Shown piece after piece: positions 44,828-55,200 of a stretch of DNA of 64,000 nt. Source of the DNA: UBA6772 sp965183875 (GTDB lineage: Bacteria > Bacteroidota > Bacteroidia > Flavobacteriales > UBA7430); the NCBI GenBank assembly GCA_965183875.1, contig CBCYMK010000004.1, positions 1 to 64,000 on the forward strand. Direction: 5' to 3'. Every line of letters starts with the position of its first letter. Positions within the stretch are counted from its first letter, which is position 1. Position numbers and translations under genes: made by a program. A model generated the notes under the pieces. The model was not told the origin of the DNA. It worked only from the letters and a program-made list of their open reading frames with translations, and did not search any database.

Positions 44828-46069
44828 ATGAGATTACCAAATACCTTAAGAAGTTTCAAGGAAAGACTAGGGTTCTCTACCGAACTGCTCCTTCTTGTTT
44901 TATTTTTTATTACGCTGCCATTAAAAAATAGTTATAATTCTATTTCTATTCTTTTAGTACTACTGTTTAGCTTGCCAAAATTTCAATTTAGTAAACTCAA
45001 AGAGTTGCAGTTTTACCCTTTTTTACTGGCTTACTTTTTTTTCTCCTGCATAAGTTTATTTTATACTACAGATTTAAAGTCTGGTACTGAGACTCTCTTA
45101 GGGCATAGTTTGTTTTTAGTTTTACCGTTTGTTTTTACACAAGTAAATTTTAGTTTGTTAAATATAAAGCGGGCGCAGAATTATTTTATAGCATGGGTAT
45201 GTTTGCTTGCACTTTACAGTGAGAGTACTACCATTTGGAATTTATTACAGAATGATCAGAGTTTATTTTTGTGGTTTCGTAAGGACTTTTCGTATATAAA
45301 TTTAGGAGCTATTATAGGGGTTCACCCTCCTTATATGAGTTTGTTTACTAGTTATTGTGTTTTATTACTGATTGATAAAATTGGCTTAAATCAGATGCGT
45401 AATTTGGTGTATGCCTTGGTAATAATGTTTCTATTATTTTACACCATCCACTTATCTAGTAGACTTCCTATTGTAGCCCTACTGTTTGTGAGTACGCTCT
45501 TTATTTTTAGGAAACTTACTTTATACAACTCTTTCTTTAAGGCTTTTTTAAAGTTGTTTATTTTGGTAGGGCTTGTATTTATTTTATTGATTTCTGTTCG
45601 GGCTACCCGTTATCGATTTGCCGAGATATTTGGAATGAAATACAGCAGTGGTTTGTATGTGCAGTCTGGTACTGGGAAGTTAGAACAGTGGACTGCAGCC
45701 TATCAGGCTAATGAAAATATGCTTTTTGGTAATGGTTTAGGTGATGTGAAATCCAGTATTATTGCCTCAAATTTAAAGCATGGATTATTAAAAAACGCTA
45801 GCCGTAAGTACAATGCCCACAATCAATATATACAAACTTTTGTAGGTTTAGGTTTTTTAGGTTTACTCTTATTACTTGGTATGTTCCTCTACTCTTGGGA
45901 TTCTAAAAAGCCATTCCTAAAACTTCACAATTATCTATTGGTTTATTTAGCGCTGGTCTTTATGTCGGAATCCTACCTCCAACGTCACCATGGTATTGTA
46001 TTTATCATTTTTGTTTTCTGTGCGATTCAGCAGCAAAAGAAAGCGTTGAAGTTGTTGGCTAAAAAGTAG
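44828..46069 (+). CDS. O-antigen ligase/polymerase-family membrane protein
   Basis: About 413 residues with roughly ten to twelve membrane helices. The Wzy/WaaL-type loop is visible in GKLEQWTAAYQANENMLFGN and NAHNQYIQTFVGLGFLGLLL, where the family has its conserved HNxxL/I motif (here AHNQYIQ). It could be the ligase that attaches the polymer to lipid A core, or a second polymerase. Start at the ATG 44828 (MRLPNTL) rather than the TTG at 44822. It is alone on the plus strand in this locus and converges with the GT4 gene (11 bases overlap). Confidence 0.88.
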   Translation: MRLPNTLRSFKERLGFSTELLLLVLFFITLPLKNSYNSISILLVLLFSLPKFQFSKLKELQFYPFLLAYFFFSCISLFYTTDLKSGTETLLGHSLFLVLPFVFTQVNFSLLNIKRAQNYFIAWVCLLALYSESTTIWNLLQNDQSLFLWFRKDFSYINLGAIIGVHPPYMSLFTSYCVLLLIDKIGLNQMRNLVYALVIMFLLFYTIHLSSRLPIVALLFVSTLFIFRKLTLYNSFFKAFLKLFILVGLVFILLISVRATRYRFAEIFGMKYSSGLYVQSGTGKLEQWTAAYQANENMLFGNGLGDVKSSIIASNLKHGLLKNASRKYNAHNQYIQTFVGLGFLGLLLLLGMFLYSWDSKKPFLKLHNYLLVYLALVFMSESYLQRHHGIVFIIFVFCAIQQQKKALKLLAKK

Positions 46070-47261
46070 TTTCTGCGATTAACTCATTATAGTAAGACTG
46101 ATATCTTTTAGCGTTTTGTAGCCAAGATTTATTTTGGAGTACGTATTGCTTGGCGTCTTGCACGATTTCTATGGGTATGCCTGCGGTAATAACTTCAGTA
46201 ATACATTTCTCTAAGTCAGTAGTATTGTCTGCTTTAAACAGTAAGCCTGTTTTCTGGTGGTCTATCAATTCTTTCATCCCACCAACATCACTAGCGATAA
46301 CTAGTTTAGAGTAGGCCATAGCCTCTAAGGGTTTTAAAGGAGTTACAGTATCCGTAATTTTTGATTTTATACGGGGGTTCACTATTACGTCTATATTATT
46401 AAAAGCAGTGTTTATTTCAGCTGGGTCTACTGAGCCGTGTAGGTGGAACTGTTTTAAATTTAGGCTGCTAATTAGCTCTTTTAAGGGCTTGTAAAAGGTC
46501 CCTTTTCCGTATACATGAAATTGATTGTCTAGCCCTTTGTTTTCAATGTTTGACCACACCTTAGCCATTATATCTAATCCTTCAATAGGACTAACAGAGC
46601 CTATATACCCAAAAGAAATTGGTGCAGCGTTGGTTGTGGGTTTAATAGGCTTTACGCTACTTGTATTAACAGCGTTTGCTATAATTTTGGTGTTTTGTAT
46701 CCCCCTTTGGTTTATGTTGACCTCTAAGTTTTTATTAATCGCAATTACCAACTGTGCCCTTTTCATAACGTAGGTTTCAATACTGGTAATGAGTAGCGGT
46801 TGTAGTTTAGAGAAAATAGTCTTAGCTTCTTTTTTTTCCCTTTCTTCCCACAGCGATCTTAGTTCATAAACAACCGGTATTTTGTGTTTTTTTCCTAGTA
46901 GCACAGCAACAATTCCACAAAAAAAAGTAGCGTGTGCATGTAGTATTTCTGGTTTTTCCTCTTTTATTGTTGCTTCAACTTTAGTGTAAAATGAAAAGAT
47001 GGAAAAAGCTTTACTTATTCGTTTAAACAGTGAGCTTTTTGCTTCTGTAACTAAATGTTCAGGCTTATCGTTGTAGGTTCGGTGATGTAATATATCGTTT
47101 ATATACTCCGGGTTTTTAGTGCTTTCCCCGTTCTGAAATGGGCTAGAAATAACTACTGGAGAAAGTCCTATTTCTTTTTGTGAAGCTACTATATCTCGTG
47201 TTCTTATACTAGAGCCAGAAATGTTTGGCAAGGACTGATAGACTATGTGAAGGACTTTCAT
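46059..47261 (-). CDS. Glycosyltransferase family 4
   Basis: 400 residues. N-terminal acceptor fold (MKVLHIVYQSLPNISGSSIR) and a C-terminal GT4 fold with PISFGYIGSVSPIEGLDIM, LHGSVDPAEINTAFNNIDV and the E-x7-E region TPLKPLEAMAYSKLVIASDV. It transfers a sugar from a nucleotide donor to the growing repeat unit, with retention. Specificity cannot be told. The start overlaps the Wzy stop as ATGA, so it is the last gene of the wecB-wecC-wzx-wzy operon. Confidence 0.93.
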   Translation of the reverse strand: MKVLHIVYQSLPNISGSSIRTRDIVASQKEIGLSPVVISSPFQNGESTKNPEYINDILHHRTYNDKPEHLVTEAKSSLFKRISKAFSIFSFYTKVEATIKEEKPEILHAHATFFCGIVAVLLGKKHKIPVVYELRSLWEEREKKEAKTIFSKLQPLLITSIETYVMKRAQLVIAINKNLEVNINQRGIQNTKIIANAVNTSSVKPIKPTTNAAPISFGYIGSVSPIEGLDIMAKVWSNIENKGLDNQFHVYGKGTFYKPLKELISSLNLKQFHLHGSVDPAEINTAFNNIDVIVNPRIKSKITDTVTPLKPLEAMAYSKLVIASDVGGMKELIDHQKTGLLFKADNTTDLEKCITEVITAGIPIEIVQDAKQYVLQNKSWLQNAKRYQSYYNELIAETTF

Positions 47262-48488
47262 GATTTATCAGTAGCGTTTTTTATTGTTATTGCCATGATA
47301 AAAATAAACCATGGTAGGTAGGGTTGGTATAAAAAGCTATTTGTTAAGCCCAATAATAGAAAGTAAACAAGTAGGTATATGAATACTTCTTTAGAGCTGT
47401 ATTTTCTTAAGATGCTTACAAAAAAGAGTATGGGTATAAAAAATAGTATTCCAAATTTCCCGTATAAGGTAGCGTATAGGTTGTCCAGGTAAATATTGTA
47501 ATTCTTTATCCCTTCTCTGTACTCAAACCAGGGTATATAGTAGCTGTGTCCAAAACCATTACCTGTAATATACTGATAAGGTTCATAGTCTTCAAAACTT
47601 ACCAATATGGGTTTTAATCGAGTGCTTACTGCGCGATTTAAATACTCAATATTCACTAATTTGGTAAATCTTGATAGACTCGAGTTTTCGCTTAAAGAGG
47701 AAATAGAAAAGAAAATTAGCACAGCAACGATTGGACTTATCACCAAAGCTCTAAGTTTTGTTTTTATATCCCATTTAATAAAATAATAAAAGAGCGCTAC
47801 AAAAACGGTAACCAGAATAATAGTTCTATTCCCAGTTAACAGCATGGGAATTAGCATGTATAAGCCCTCTTTAAGTTTAATCTTGTTCGCTGAGGTAATT
47901 TTGTATAGAAACAGAAACGGGATAATATACGAGGCTAAATTCGTATACCTAAGTTCGTTGTTTATAAAATATGGATCGTCGATTAATAAGAGGTGTAGGT
48001 TGAAAAAGTGCATTGCAGCATAAAAAAGCACTGCAATAATACAGTTGATTTGCAGGCACTTAAGAATAAAATTATCGCTTAATGTATCTTGTATATAGCC
48101 TCGGTACTCATTTAAAAAGAGCACTAAAAGACCTAGGTATAAATAAGGTTTTAGGTCTTTTAAAATGTCAATTGTACTGTGATGAATGCTTAGCGGTAGG
48201 TATATAATAAATAGGATCCCTATTCCAGTAAATGCATATAATATAGGTTTACTAAAACGATGTATAAGGTCCTTATAATTAAGATTTGGTAAAATTCGAG
48301 ATACTGCACCTACGAAGAAGAGTAGGTAAACGGAGACTTGGTATTTGGTGTGAAAGTCTGAGGGTGAAATTGGTAAAAGGTAAGGCAAAGCTAAGTAGTA
48401 CAAATGCTTTAAGGCAATTGACTCTTTTAATATTATAGCCTAATAAAAAGTAGGCCAGTAAGAGAAGTATGTAGACGTATACAGCCAT
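47258..48488 (-). CDS. Wzy-like O-antigen polymerase, frameshifted
   Basis: About 410 residues with about ten membrane helices when the frame is repaired. The N-terminal part (MAVYVYILLLLAYFLLGYNI) is in one frame and the rest (SDFHTKYQVSVYLLFFVGAV onward) in another. One extra base in either the AAAA at 48375-48378 or the GGG at 48362-48364 would join them; the two repairs give LPLPISPSDF or LPFTNFTSDF, and I cannot choose. The O-antigen-ligase-type pattern is in NGFGHSYYIPWF and YLDNLYATLYGKFGILFF. It sits one base downstream of wzx. Confidence 0.78.
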
Positions 48489-48489
48489 A

Positions 48490-49714
48490 TTAGTGTTTGT
48501 TTATTTTAAGCGAGTCTTGAATAATTTTCGCAAAATACGCCCAGGTAAACAATCTAGCAGCCCATATAGCGCAAAGGAAAAGCGCTAAATCAACTACGTT
48601 TTCATTAAATTTAAAAACGAGTATCACTAGAGCTGCTAGCAGGCTAATAGAAGTAAGGTTGGCTCTTTTTAGGATATACACCGATGCAAAACAGCTGAAG
48701 TACGCAGAGTAAATCGCATAAATTAAACGTAAAATTCCAGTCGCTAAAAACAATAGAATCACGTTTTTATTTGCCTCGAGCTTAATGTCTATTAGGTTTA
48801 GGTCAATTAAAAAAACTAACTATACCAAATAGGCATGCCGCAAATACTAGGGCTAAAATCAGCACTCTTACCGAAGCTTTCCATAAATTATAATTCGCTT
48901 CTTTTTTCATAACCACAACCTCTTTAAACCCTATATAAGATTGGATGAAAGAGAAGGGAAACAGAAAGAGGTTAGCCAGGTAGAAATAGTTTACAAATTC
49001 TTCGGGCCCAAAAAACTTATCTACTATTAATTTGTCGCTTTGTGCAATAAAAGAAAGTGTTAGTAGAGATAGAAAAAATTGAAAGGCCAATTTTGATATT
49101 TCCTTTAAAGGCATAAGGTCTACAAAAACAAATTTTATGTTTTTTGTTAAGTAGACACAAAATGTAGTTGTAATTAATAAAGCTCCTAAGAGCCCTAAGA
49201 ATAATTGATTAAACTGAATGTTGTTACTTATTAGGCCAGTGTAGATTACAGCTATACCAAGAAATAATTTCCAGGAGTTTGCCGCTAGCTGAGCTATAAC
49301 AAAATTGCTATTCAACCTAAATAGGTTGTAGAAAAAGAGAAGGCTTATTACAAAGACACTCATTATGGATATCAAGAAAAAGTTTTCAGTAAATCCGTAA
49401 TTTGCTTTTAGTAGCCAGCTAAATAGAAAGGAGTTTAAAACTGTAAAAGCCCCAATAGCCTTTATATTCTTTTGACTGATTTCTAAAACACCCTCTTTAA
49501 TTTTGGTGATTCTTATAAATACTTGCTCGAGCCCTAAGAGGCCAAAAGAGTTCATAAGCGCTATAAATACAATTAGGATGGAGTAATTATAGTATTGATC
49601 TAAGCTCAGTGTCTCTTTGAAATATAGATTTGCAATAAATACACTTAAAGAACCAAAAGCCATTATTCCTAATGAATAATGGCTTTTAAGTTTATATAGT
49701 ATTGCTCTTATCAT
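48490..49714 (-). CDS. Wzx-type polysaccharide flippase, frameshifted
   Basis: About 407 residues when repaired, with about 12 membrane helices, the length of a typical Wzx. The first part (SLGIMAFGSLSVFIANLYF onward) ends after GIVSFFN; removing one base from the seven-A run 48809-48815 gives GIVSFLIDLNLIDIKLEAN and joins ILLFLATGILRLIYAIYSA, a typical MATE/PST flippase C-terminal half. It carries lipid-linked repeat units across the inner membrane. Four bases separate it from wecC. Confidence 0.85.
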
Positions 49715-49718
49715 TCTC

Positions 49719-50933
49719 TTATTTCTTTATTCCACAGAAATCGAGTACGATTTTGTCAGTTGGAATATTAAGGTCTTTAAATTCATCGTGAGCTACTAAG
49801 AATACAATGATGTCGGCTTTTTCTACAGCTTCTTTATAGTCGGTCAATTTAAAAACGGTATGACTTTCTATATTCGGCTCAACGATATAATACTCCTCGT
49901 TATTCGCATTTTGCAATACTTTTTGAGCTATGTATTTCGCTGGAGACTCTCTTAAATCGTCGATGTTCGGCTTAAACGCTAAGCCCATTAAAGCGATGCT
50001 AGGCTTTCTTCCTTCTTTAAGTTGGAATTCCAATTTAGCAGTCTGCACTTTCTCGGCACACCAAAAAGATTTATAGTTATTCACCTCTCTGGCTGTTCCA
50101 ATAATTTTTGTTTCCATTGGATAGTCCGAAACAATAAAGTAAGGGTCTACAGCAATACAGTGTCCGCCAACACCACATCCAGGTTGTAGTATGTTTACTC
50201 TAGGGTGTTTATTGGCTAGATTAATTAAATCCCACACATTAATATCTGCTTTGTCGCAGATTAAAGAGAGTTCGTTAGCAAAAGCAATTTGTACATCTCT
50301 AGAAGAGTTTTCTACCAACTTACACATCTCTGCTGTACGTGCATTGGTTTTGTGCAATTCTCCTTTTACATGTTTGCTGTAAAAAGCAATTGCTTTTTCT
50401 GTTGAGGCTTCATCAACCCCGCCAATAACTCTATCGTTATAAACCAGTTCGTGCATTACGTTACCAGGTAATACGCGTTCTGGGCAGTAAGCAATATGTA
50501 GTTTGCCGGTTAATTCTGGTCTTTCCTCATAAATTAAACGCATCATTTTTTCTGTAGTTCCTACAGGAGAGGTAGATTCAATGATGTATAAATCGCCTTC
50601 TTTTAATAGTGGAAGTATGCCTCTTGTAGCGGCTTCAACAAAGGAAATATCTGGCTCATTTTTTCCTTTAAAAGGGGTGGGAACAACAATTAAATAATTG
50701 TTGGCTTCTACGGCTTTGGTAGATGCTTTTAAAAATCCTTTCTCTACCGCCTCTGCTACGGCTAAATCTAACGATGGCTCTACGATATGTATTTTTCCTG
50801 CGTTAATAGTTTCTACCACGCTAGGGTTTATGTCTACTCCATGAACAGATACTCCCCCTTGAGCTATTAAGGCTGCGGTAGGCAGTCCTATATAACCCAG
50901 TCCAATCATTACAACTTCTGGCTGATTTATCAT
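49719..50933 (-). CDS. wecC: UDP-N-acetyl-D-mannosamine dehydrogenase
   Basis: 404 residues; oxidises UDP-ManNAc to UDP-ManNAcA with NAD. NAD-binding motif at the N-terminus (VVMIGLGYIGLPTAALIA) and the catalytic cysteine in PGCGVGGHCIAVDPYF. The start TSPVGTTEKM substrate segment and KPNIDDLRESP support WecC rather than UDP-glucose dehydrogenase. One base separates it from wecB upstream, so the pair is co-transcribed and makes UDP-ManNAcA from UDP-GlcNAc. Confidence 0.94.
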   Translation of the reverse strand: MINQPEVVMIGLGYIGLPTAALIAQGGVSVHGVDINPSVVETINAGKIHIVEPSLDLAVAEAVEKGFLKASTKAVEANNYLIVVPTPFKGKNEPDISFVEAATRGILPLLKEGDLYIIESTSPVGTTEKMMRLIYEERPELTGKLHIAYCPERVLPGNVMHELVYNDRVIGGVDEASTEKAIAFYSKHVKGELHKTNARTAEMCKLVENSSRDVQIAFANELSLICDKADINVWDLINLANKHPRVNILQPGCGVGGHCIAVDPYFIVSDYPMETKIIGTAREVNNYKSFWCAEKVQTAKLEFQLKEGRKPSIALMGLAFKPNIDDLRESPAKYIAQKVLQNANNEEYYIVEPNIESHTVFKLTDYKEAVEKADIIVFLVAHDEFKDLNIPTDKIVLDFCGIKK

Positions 50934-50934
50934 T

Positions 50935-52053
50935 CTATAAATTTTGAATAAATTCTACAATTCTTTTACAAGCTTTCCCGTCTCCGTAAGGGTTGTGAAG
51001 GGTGCTCATAGCGGCATATCTAGCTTTGTCTGTTAGCAAACTATTTGCTTCAGATACAATTTTACTTGTATTAGTACCTACTAAAATTACTGTTCCAGCC
51101 TCTACAGCTTCAGGTCTTTCAGTGGTGTCTCTCATCACTAATACAGGTTTTCCTAGAGAAGGAGCCTCTTCTTGTACCCCACCGCTATCTGTAATAATTA
51201 GTTCCGACTGGTTCATTAACCATACAAAAGCAGGGTAGGCCAGCGGATCTATAAGGTGTATGTTCTCTTGGGTTCCTAAAATCTCATATACAGGTTTCTG
51301 CACATTCGGGTTTAGGTGAACTGGGTATATAATTTGTACATCTGTATGGGTTTCAGAAATCTCTCTCAAGGCTTCACAGATATTAATCATTCCTTGTCCG
51401 TGGTTTTCTCTTCTATGTCCAGTTACGAGTATGAGTTTTTTTGAAGGGTCAACAAGTTTTTTTAGACTTGTGATTTCTTCATTCTCTAGGGTTCCTACAC
51501 GTTCTACAGAATCTAATAATGCATCAATTACAGTATTTCCTGTAATTAGGATATGCTCTTCGCTTATATTTTCGTTGCGTAAGTTTTGAGCTGAGGTAGT
51601 GGTAGGTGCAAAGTGGTAGTCTGCAACAGAGCCTGTAACACATCTATTTATTTCTTCAGGGAAAGGAGCTCTTTTATTAAAAGTTCTTAATCCTGCTTCT
51701 ACGTGACATACTTGTGCTCCCGAATAAAAGGCAGCTATGCTCGAAGACATAGTTGTGGTAGTGTCTCCGTGTACATAAACAAAGTCAGGTTTGAAATCTT
51801 CTAAAATTGGTTTTAAGCCTGTGATTATATCCGCTGTTAAGCCGTATAAATTCTGGTTAGGCTTCATTAAATCTAGGTCGAAATCTGGTGTAATGTCGAA
51901 AAATGACAACACTTGGTCTAACATTTCTCTATGTTGTGCGGTAACACAAACTTTGGTTTCAAAAGCGTCGTTGGCTAAAAAAGCTTTTACCAAAGGAGCC
52001 ATTTTTATGGCTTCCGGACGCGTACCGAAGATAATTAAGTTCTTTTTTTTCAA
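50935..52053 (-). CDS. wecB: UDP-N-acetylglucosamine 2-epimerase
   Basis: 372 residues; non-hydrolysing epimerase that makes UDP-ManNAc from UDP-GlcNAc. Family features: GTRPEAIKMAPLVKAF at the N-terminus, VHGDTTTTMSSSIAAF, HVEAGLRTF, PFPEEINRC, TGHRRENHG and ITDSGGVQEEAPSLGKPVLV. The start is TTG at 52053; the upstream frame contains a stop and no ATG fits. It begins the operon wecB-wecC-wzx-wzy-GT4. Confidence 0.95.
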   Translation of the reverse strand: MKKKNLIIFGTRPEAIKMAPLVKAFLANDAFETKVCVTAQHREMLDQVLSFFDITPDFDLDLMKPNQNLYGLTADIITGLKPILEDFKPDFVYVHGDTTTTMSSSIAAFYSGAQVCHVEAGLRTFNKRAPFPEEINRCVTGSVADYHFAPTTTSAQNLRNENISEEHILITGNTVIDALLDSVERVGTLENEEITSLKKLVDPSKKLILVTGHRRENHGQGMINICEALREISETHTDVQIIYPVHLNPNVQKPVYEILGTQENIHLIDPLAYPAFVWLMNQSELIITDSGGVQEEAPSLGKPVLVMRDTTERPEAVEAGTVILVGTNTSKIVSEANSLLTDKARYAAMSTLHNPYGDGKACKRIVEFIQNL

Positions 52054-52245
52054 AAGTATTTTCTTTCAGGGATGTTGATTTTTCCTATGCATAGTCTTGT
52101 TAAGTACTAGCAAACAGTAGTTTATTTCTTGGCTACTGCTTTAGTAGGACCAAGTAAAAACTTTGCAAATATACTGAAATCTCGAGTACTTTTGAAACAA
52201 AAAAAACCAGCTATAAAGCTGGATTTTTTTTGGTATTTACTGCTG
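52054..52245. other. Gap between wecB and the giant gene
   Basis: No gene. It contains the terminator at 52207-52222 and a minus-strand TACTTTTG (52051-52058) that overlaps the wecB start codon and is probably a chance match. Confidence 0.4.
52207..52222. terminator. Terminator of the giant secreted-protein gene
   Basis: A 6-bp perfect core stem CCAGCT / AGCTGG with an ATAA loop, flanked by A and T runs on both sides; acts for the minus-strand gene ending at 52246. Confidence 0.75.
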
Positions 52246-55200
52246 TTACTGTACTAGTAAGCGTTTGGTAGAAACAGCGTTTTTTGTTTGCACCTTTATT
52301 AAGTAGGTTCCCGATGGATACTCCTCAACTTTTAGGTTTATATGATGTAAGCCTTTAGTTAACAATTCTGTTTTAGGTTCGTGTATTAAGTCTCCTAGGA
52401 GATTAAATACTTGTATTCTTACCAAAGAATTACTAGATAATTCGAAGTTTAATTCAGTAGAATATTTAGCCGGATTAGGGTTAATATTGAACTCAAACTT
52501 AGCCGTATTGCTGTTAACCGTACTAATACTCGCTACTTGAATACTGTTTTGTTCAAACAAACCAGTAGAAGAAGCCCAGCTCGTATTGAGTGTAATTTCT
52601 TCCTCTTTTTCCGTTGACCAATACTTGAGTGTTAAGGGTTCGTTTTTCAATAAACCATCTTGCTCTTTAGAGTATTTATCATTTCCATATACAGGAATGA
52701 CAATTGTTTGCCCTTGGTAAGTAAATGCACCCACCAGGCGATTTGTATTTGTGTAAACCGCTAGCTCATCGCCGTATTCTAAGGTAGTCTCTAATTGATT
52801 AGCTTCAATGACAAGGCTCATATTCGACCCTGTATTTAATGGCTTACTATAGTGTTGTAAATTGTTTTGTACTACAGTAGATTCTAATCTATAAGACTGG
52901 TCGTTTGCTAGGTATTGCAATTGTTGAGATGTAAGTACCTTAATTTGGTACGCTTGTCCAGCTACCATATCACCAATCCCGTTAAATCCGTACTCTGGTA
53001 AATAGGCCATACCGCTATTGTCTTTTACAATAACCAGTTCTTCTATGTCTTCGAACACTGCAATAACATCTGCTGGTTCGGTGCGCAGGTATGCAATTAA
53101 GTTCCAGCCATTTATTAAATCTATCGGGTTATCTTCTGGAGCCAAGTAGCTACCTTCTACAACAAGGTTAATAGGATGATTTAGTTTTACCTGATATCCT
53201 TGTCCAGCAAGTAGATTTCCAACACCATTAAAGTTGTATTCAGGTAAATAGGCAAGACCTATATTGTTTTTTACAATTACAACATCTTCTACAAAAGGAT
53301 TGAATAATTCTTCAACATCCATCACTTCAGCTAGCATATAGGTAGAAAATAAGTTCCAGCCTTCTGTCATTTGAAGTTCTTGTTCTGAGATTAGTTCTTG
53401 TGCATTAAGCGAAACTAGAGCAGAGATCCCATTGCTAGTATATAGTTCTTGGTTTGGCATATTTGTGTCATATATAGCATCCATGCTATAAGTGGTATTG
53501 CTAGAAGCATCCCATACCAACCATTGGAATTCTTGGTTGTTGTTAAATCCATCTTGAATTTCGGTAGTTGTATCGTCTCCCTGAGCAGGTATTACAGTGG
53601 TGCTACCTTCCCAAACGGCATATCCAGCACATACTAATTCTTCCTCTAGCGTATAGAATACACCTATCCAGTCACCGAACTCTATATTTGCACCATCCAA
53701 CTCTACGAGTAGGCCTTCTGGCACTACTAAAGTATGGTTAGCGCCTGTGTTTGGGTGTTCCCAGTCTGGTGTAGTAGCGTTGTTTTCATATTCACAAGTT
53801 CCATCATCACTATCTGCTATTGGGTCGTAGTTTATTGCTTCTGGGTCGGTACAGCCAATACAAGCCATTTCGGTACAAGACCATATTCCGTTTGCATTAG
53901 GGTTAAATCCTGCCTGACAGAAACAGGTATTACAACCTTGATCTATGCTAGAGCCAAATTCGTAAAGTTCTCCTTCAAATTCACAGCCATATTCTAAAGC
54001 TGGTCCACAATTATAGGATTCTTCATTTTCACTCACTAATACACCATCAGCATATAAGCTGTGTGTAAATGGTGGTCCCATTGTTGTTTGAAGTGCGAAT
54101 ATTTCAATGCAGTGCCCTTCTCCAGCACAGAAGTTTAGTGTAGCAGTTAATCCACTTTCTGGTTGCCCAATAGTATAGCTTTCATCTCCTACCGTAACTG
54201 TAAACGATCCCGCATCCATGCCGTTAAAAGTCATCAGTAATTCATAAAAGGTTTGCCCTTCTTCACATTCCTCTTCACATGGCATCATGGTACACATCCA
54301 GAAACCTTCGGCATTTGGATTGAATCCAGGGCTACAGGTACAGGTATTGCATTCTTGCTCCATGGTTTCACCAAACGAATAGAAGTTGTCTTCTTCGTCT
54401 ATACATCCATATTCTTGTGGTTCTACAAGAATACAATCTCCATTTACACATTCGTACCCTTCGGCACAGTCTATAAGATTACATGCGTCTTCTCCACAGT
54501 TTTCTATTTCTTCACAAACCCATGATGGGCCTTCTGCTGGCGATGTTGCATCACTTTCTGTACAGATACAGGTTTCGCACCAATCCTCTCCAGTAAGAAC
54601 ATCACCTATAGCATAAGCTGCTCCATTTTCATAGCAATATTGAGCAGCCCATAAAGGTTCGTAGGTAAATGTAATTGGGTATTCGCAGGCAGCATTTTGG
54701 TTTAATTGTGAAACATAATAAGATGCTTCAACCATCATTGCCATATTACCTCCTCCAGTTACTTGATAGCTGTTGGTAGTACTTTCACCTGCTCCAATAT
54801 AATAAGCGTTTTCAAAAATTGGGCTAATGTTTATATAAGCGTTTATAGACCCAACATTAAACTGCGGGTAGTTAATTGCATTTTCGCTGTTATTATAAAC
54901 GGTAATATTCAATTGTACCTGACCATTATTATCGTACATGGTTTCTGTAGTAACTTCTATTAGTTCACAGAAAGAGGTAGGTAAACATTCTCCCTCGTAG
55001 TATTCTGTTACGCCTGCACATGCTGCCTCGCAAGAGTTTCCGTAGGTAATTCCGTTAGCTCCACATACTGGTGCGTAAACCATAGGGCATATACAAGTGG
55101 TGTCTATTTCACCTCCACAGTCGGCAATTTCCTCACAACTCCAATCCGAAGCTGGTGGGAAGATCATTATGTCAAGTTCTGTACAGATACAAGTTTCACA

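Noticed and set aside
48490..48762. A separate 90-residue membrane protein between wzy and wzx
   Set aside because: One base removed from the A run at 48809-48815 fuses it with the preceding frame into a normal-length Wzx flippase.
52051..52058. TACTTTTG as promoter of wecB
   Set aside because: It overlaps the TTG start codon, which cannot be preceded by a transcript starting downstream of it; likely a chance match.
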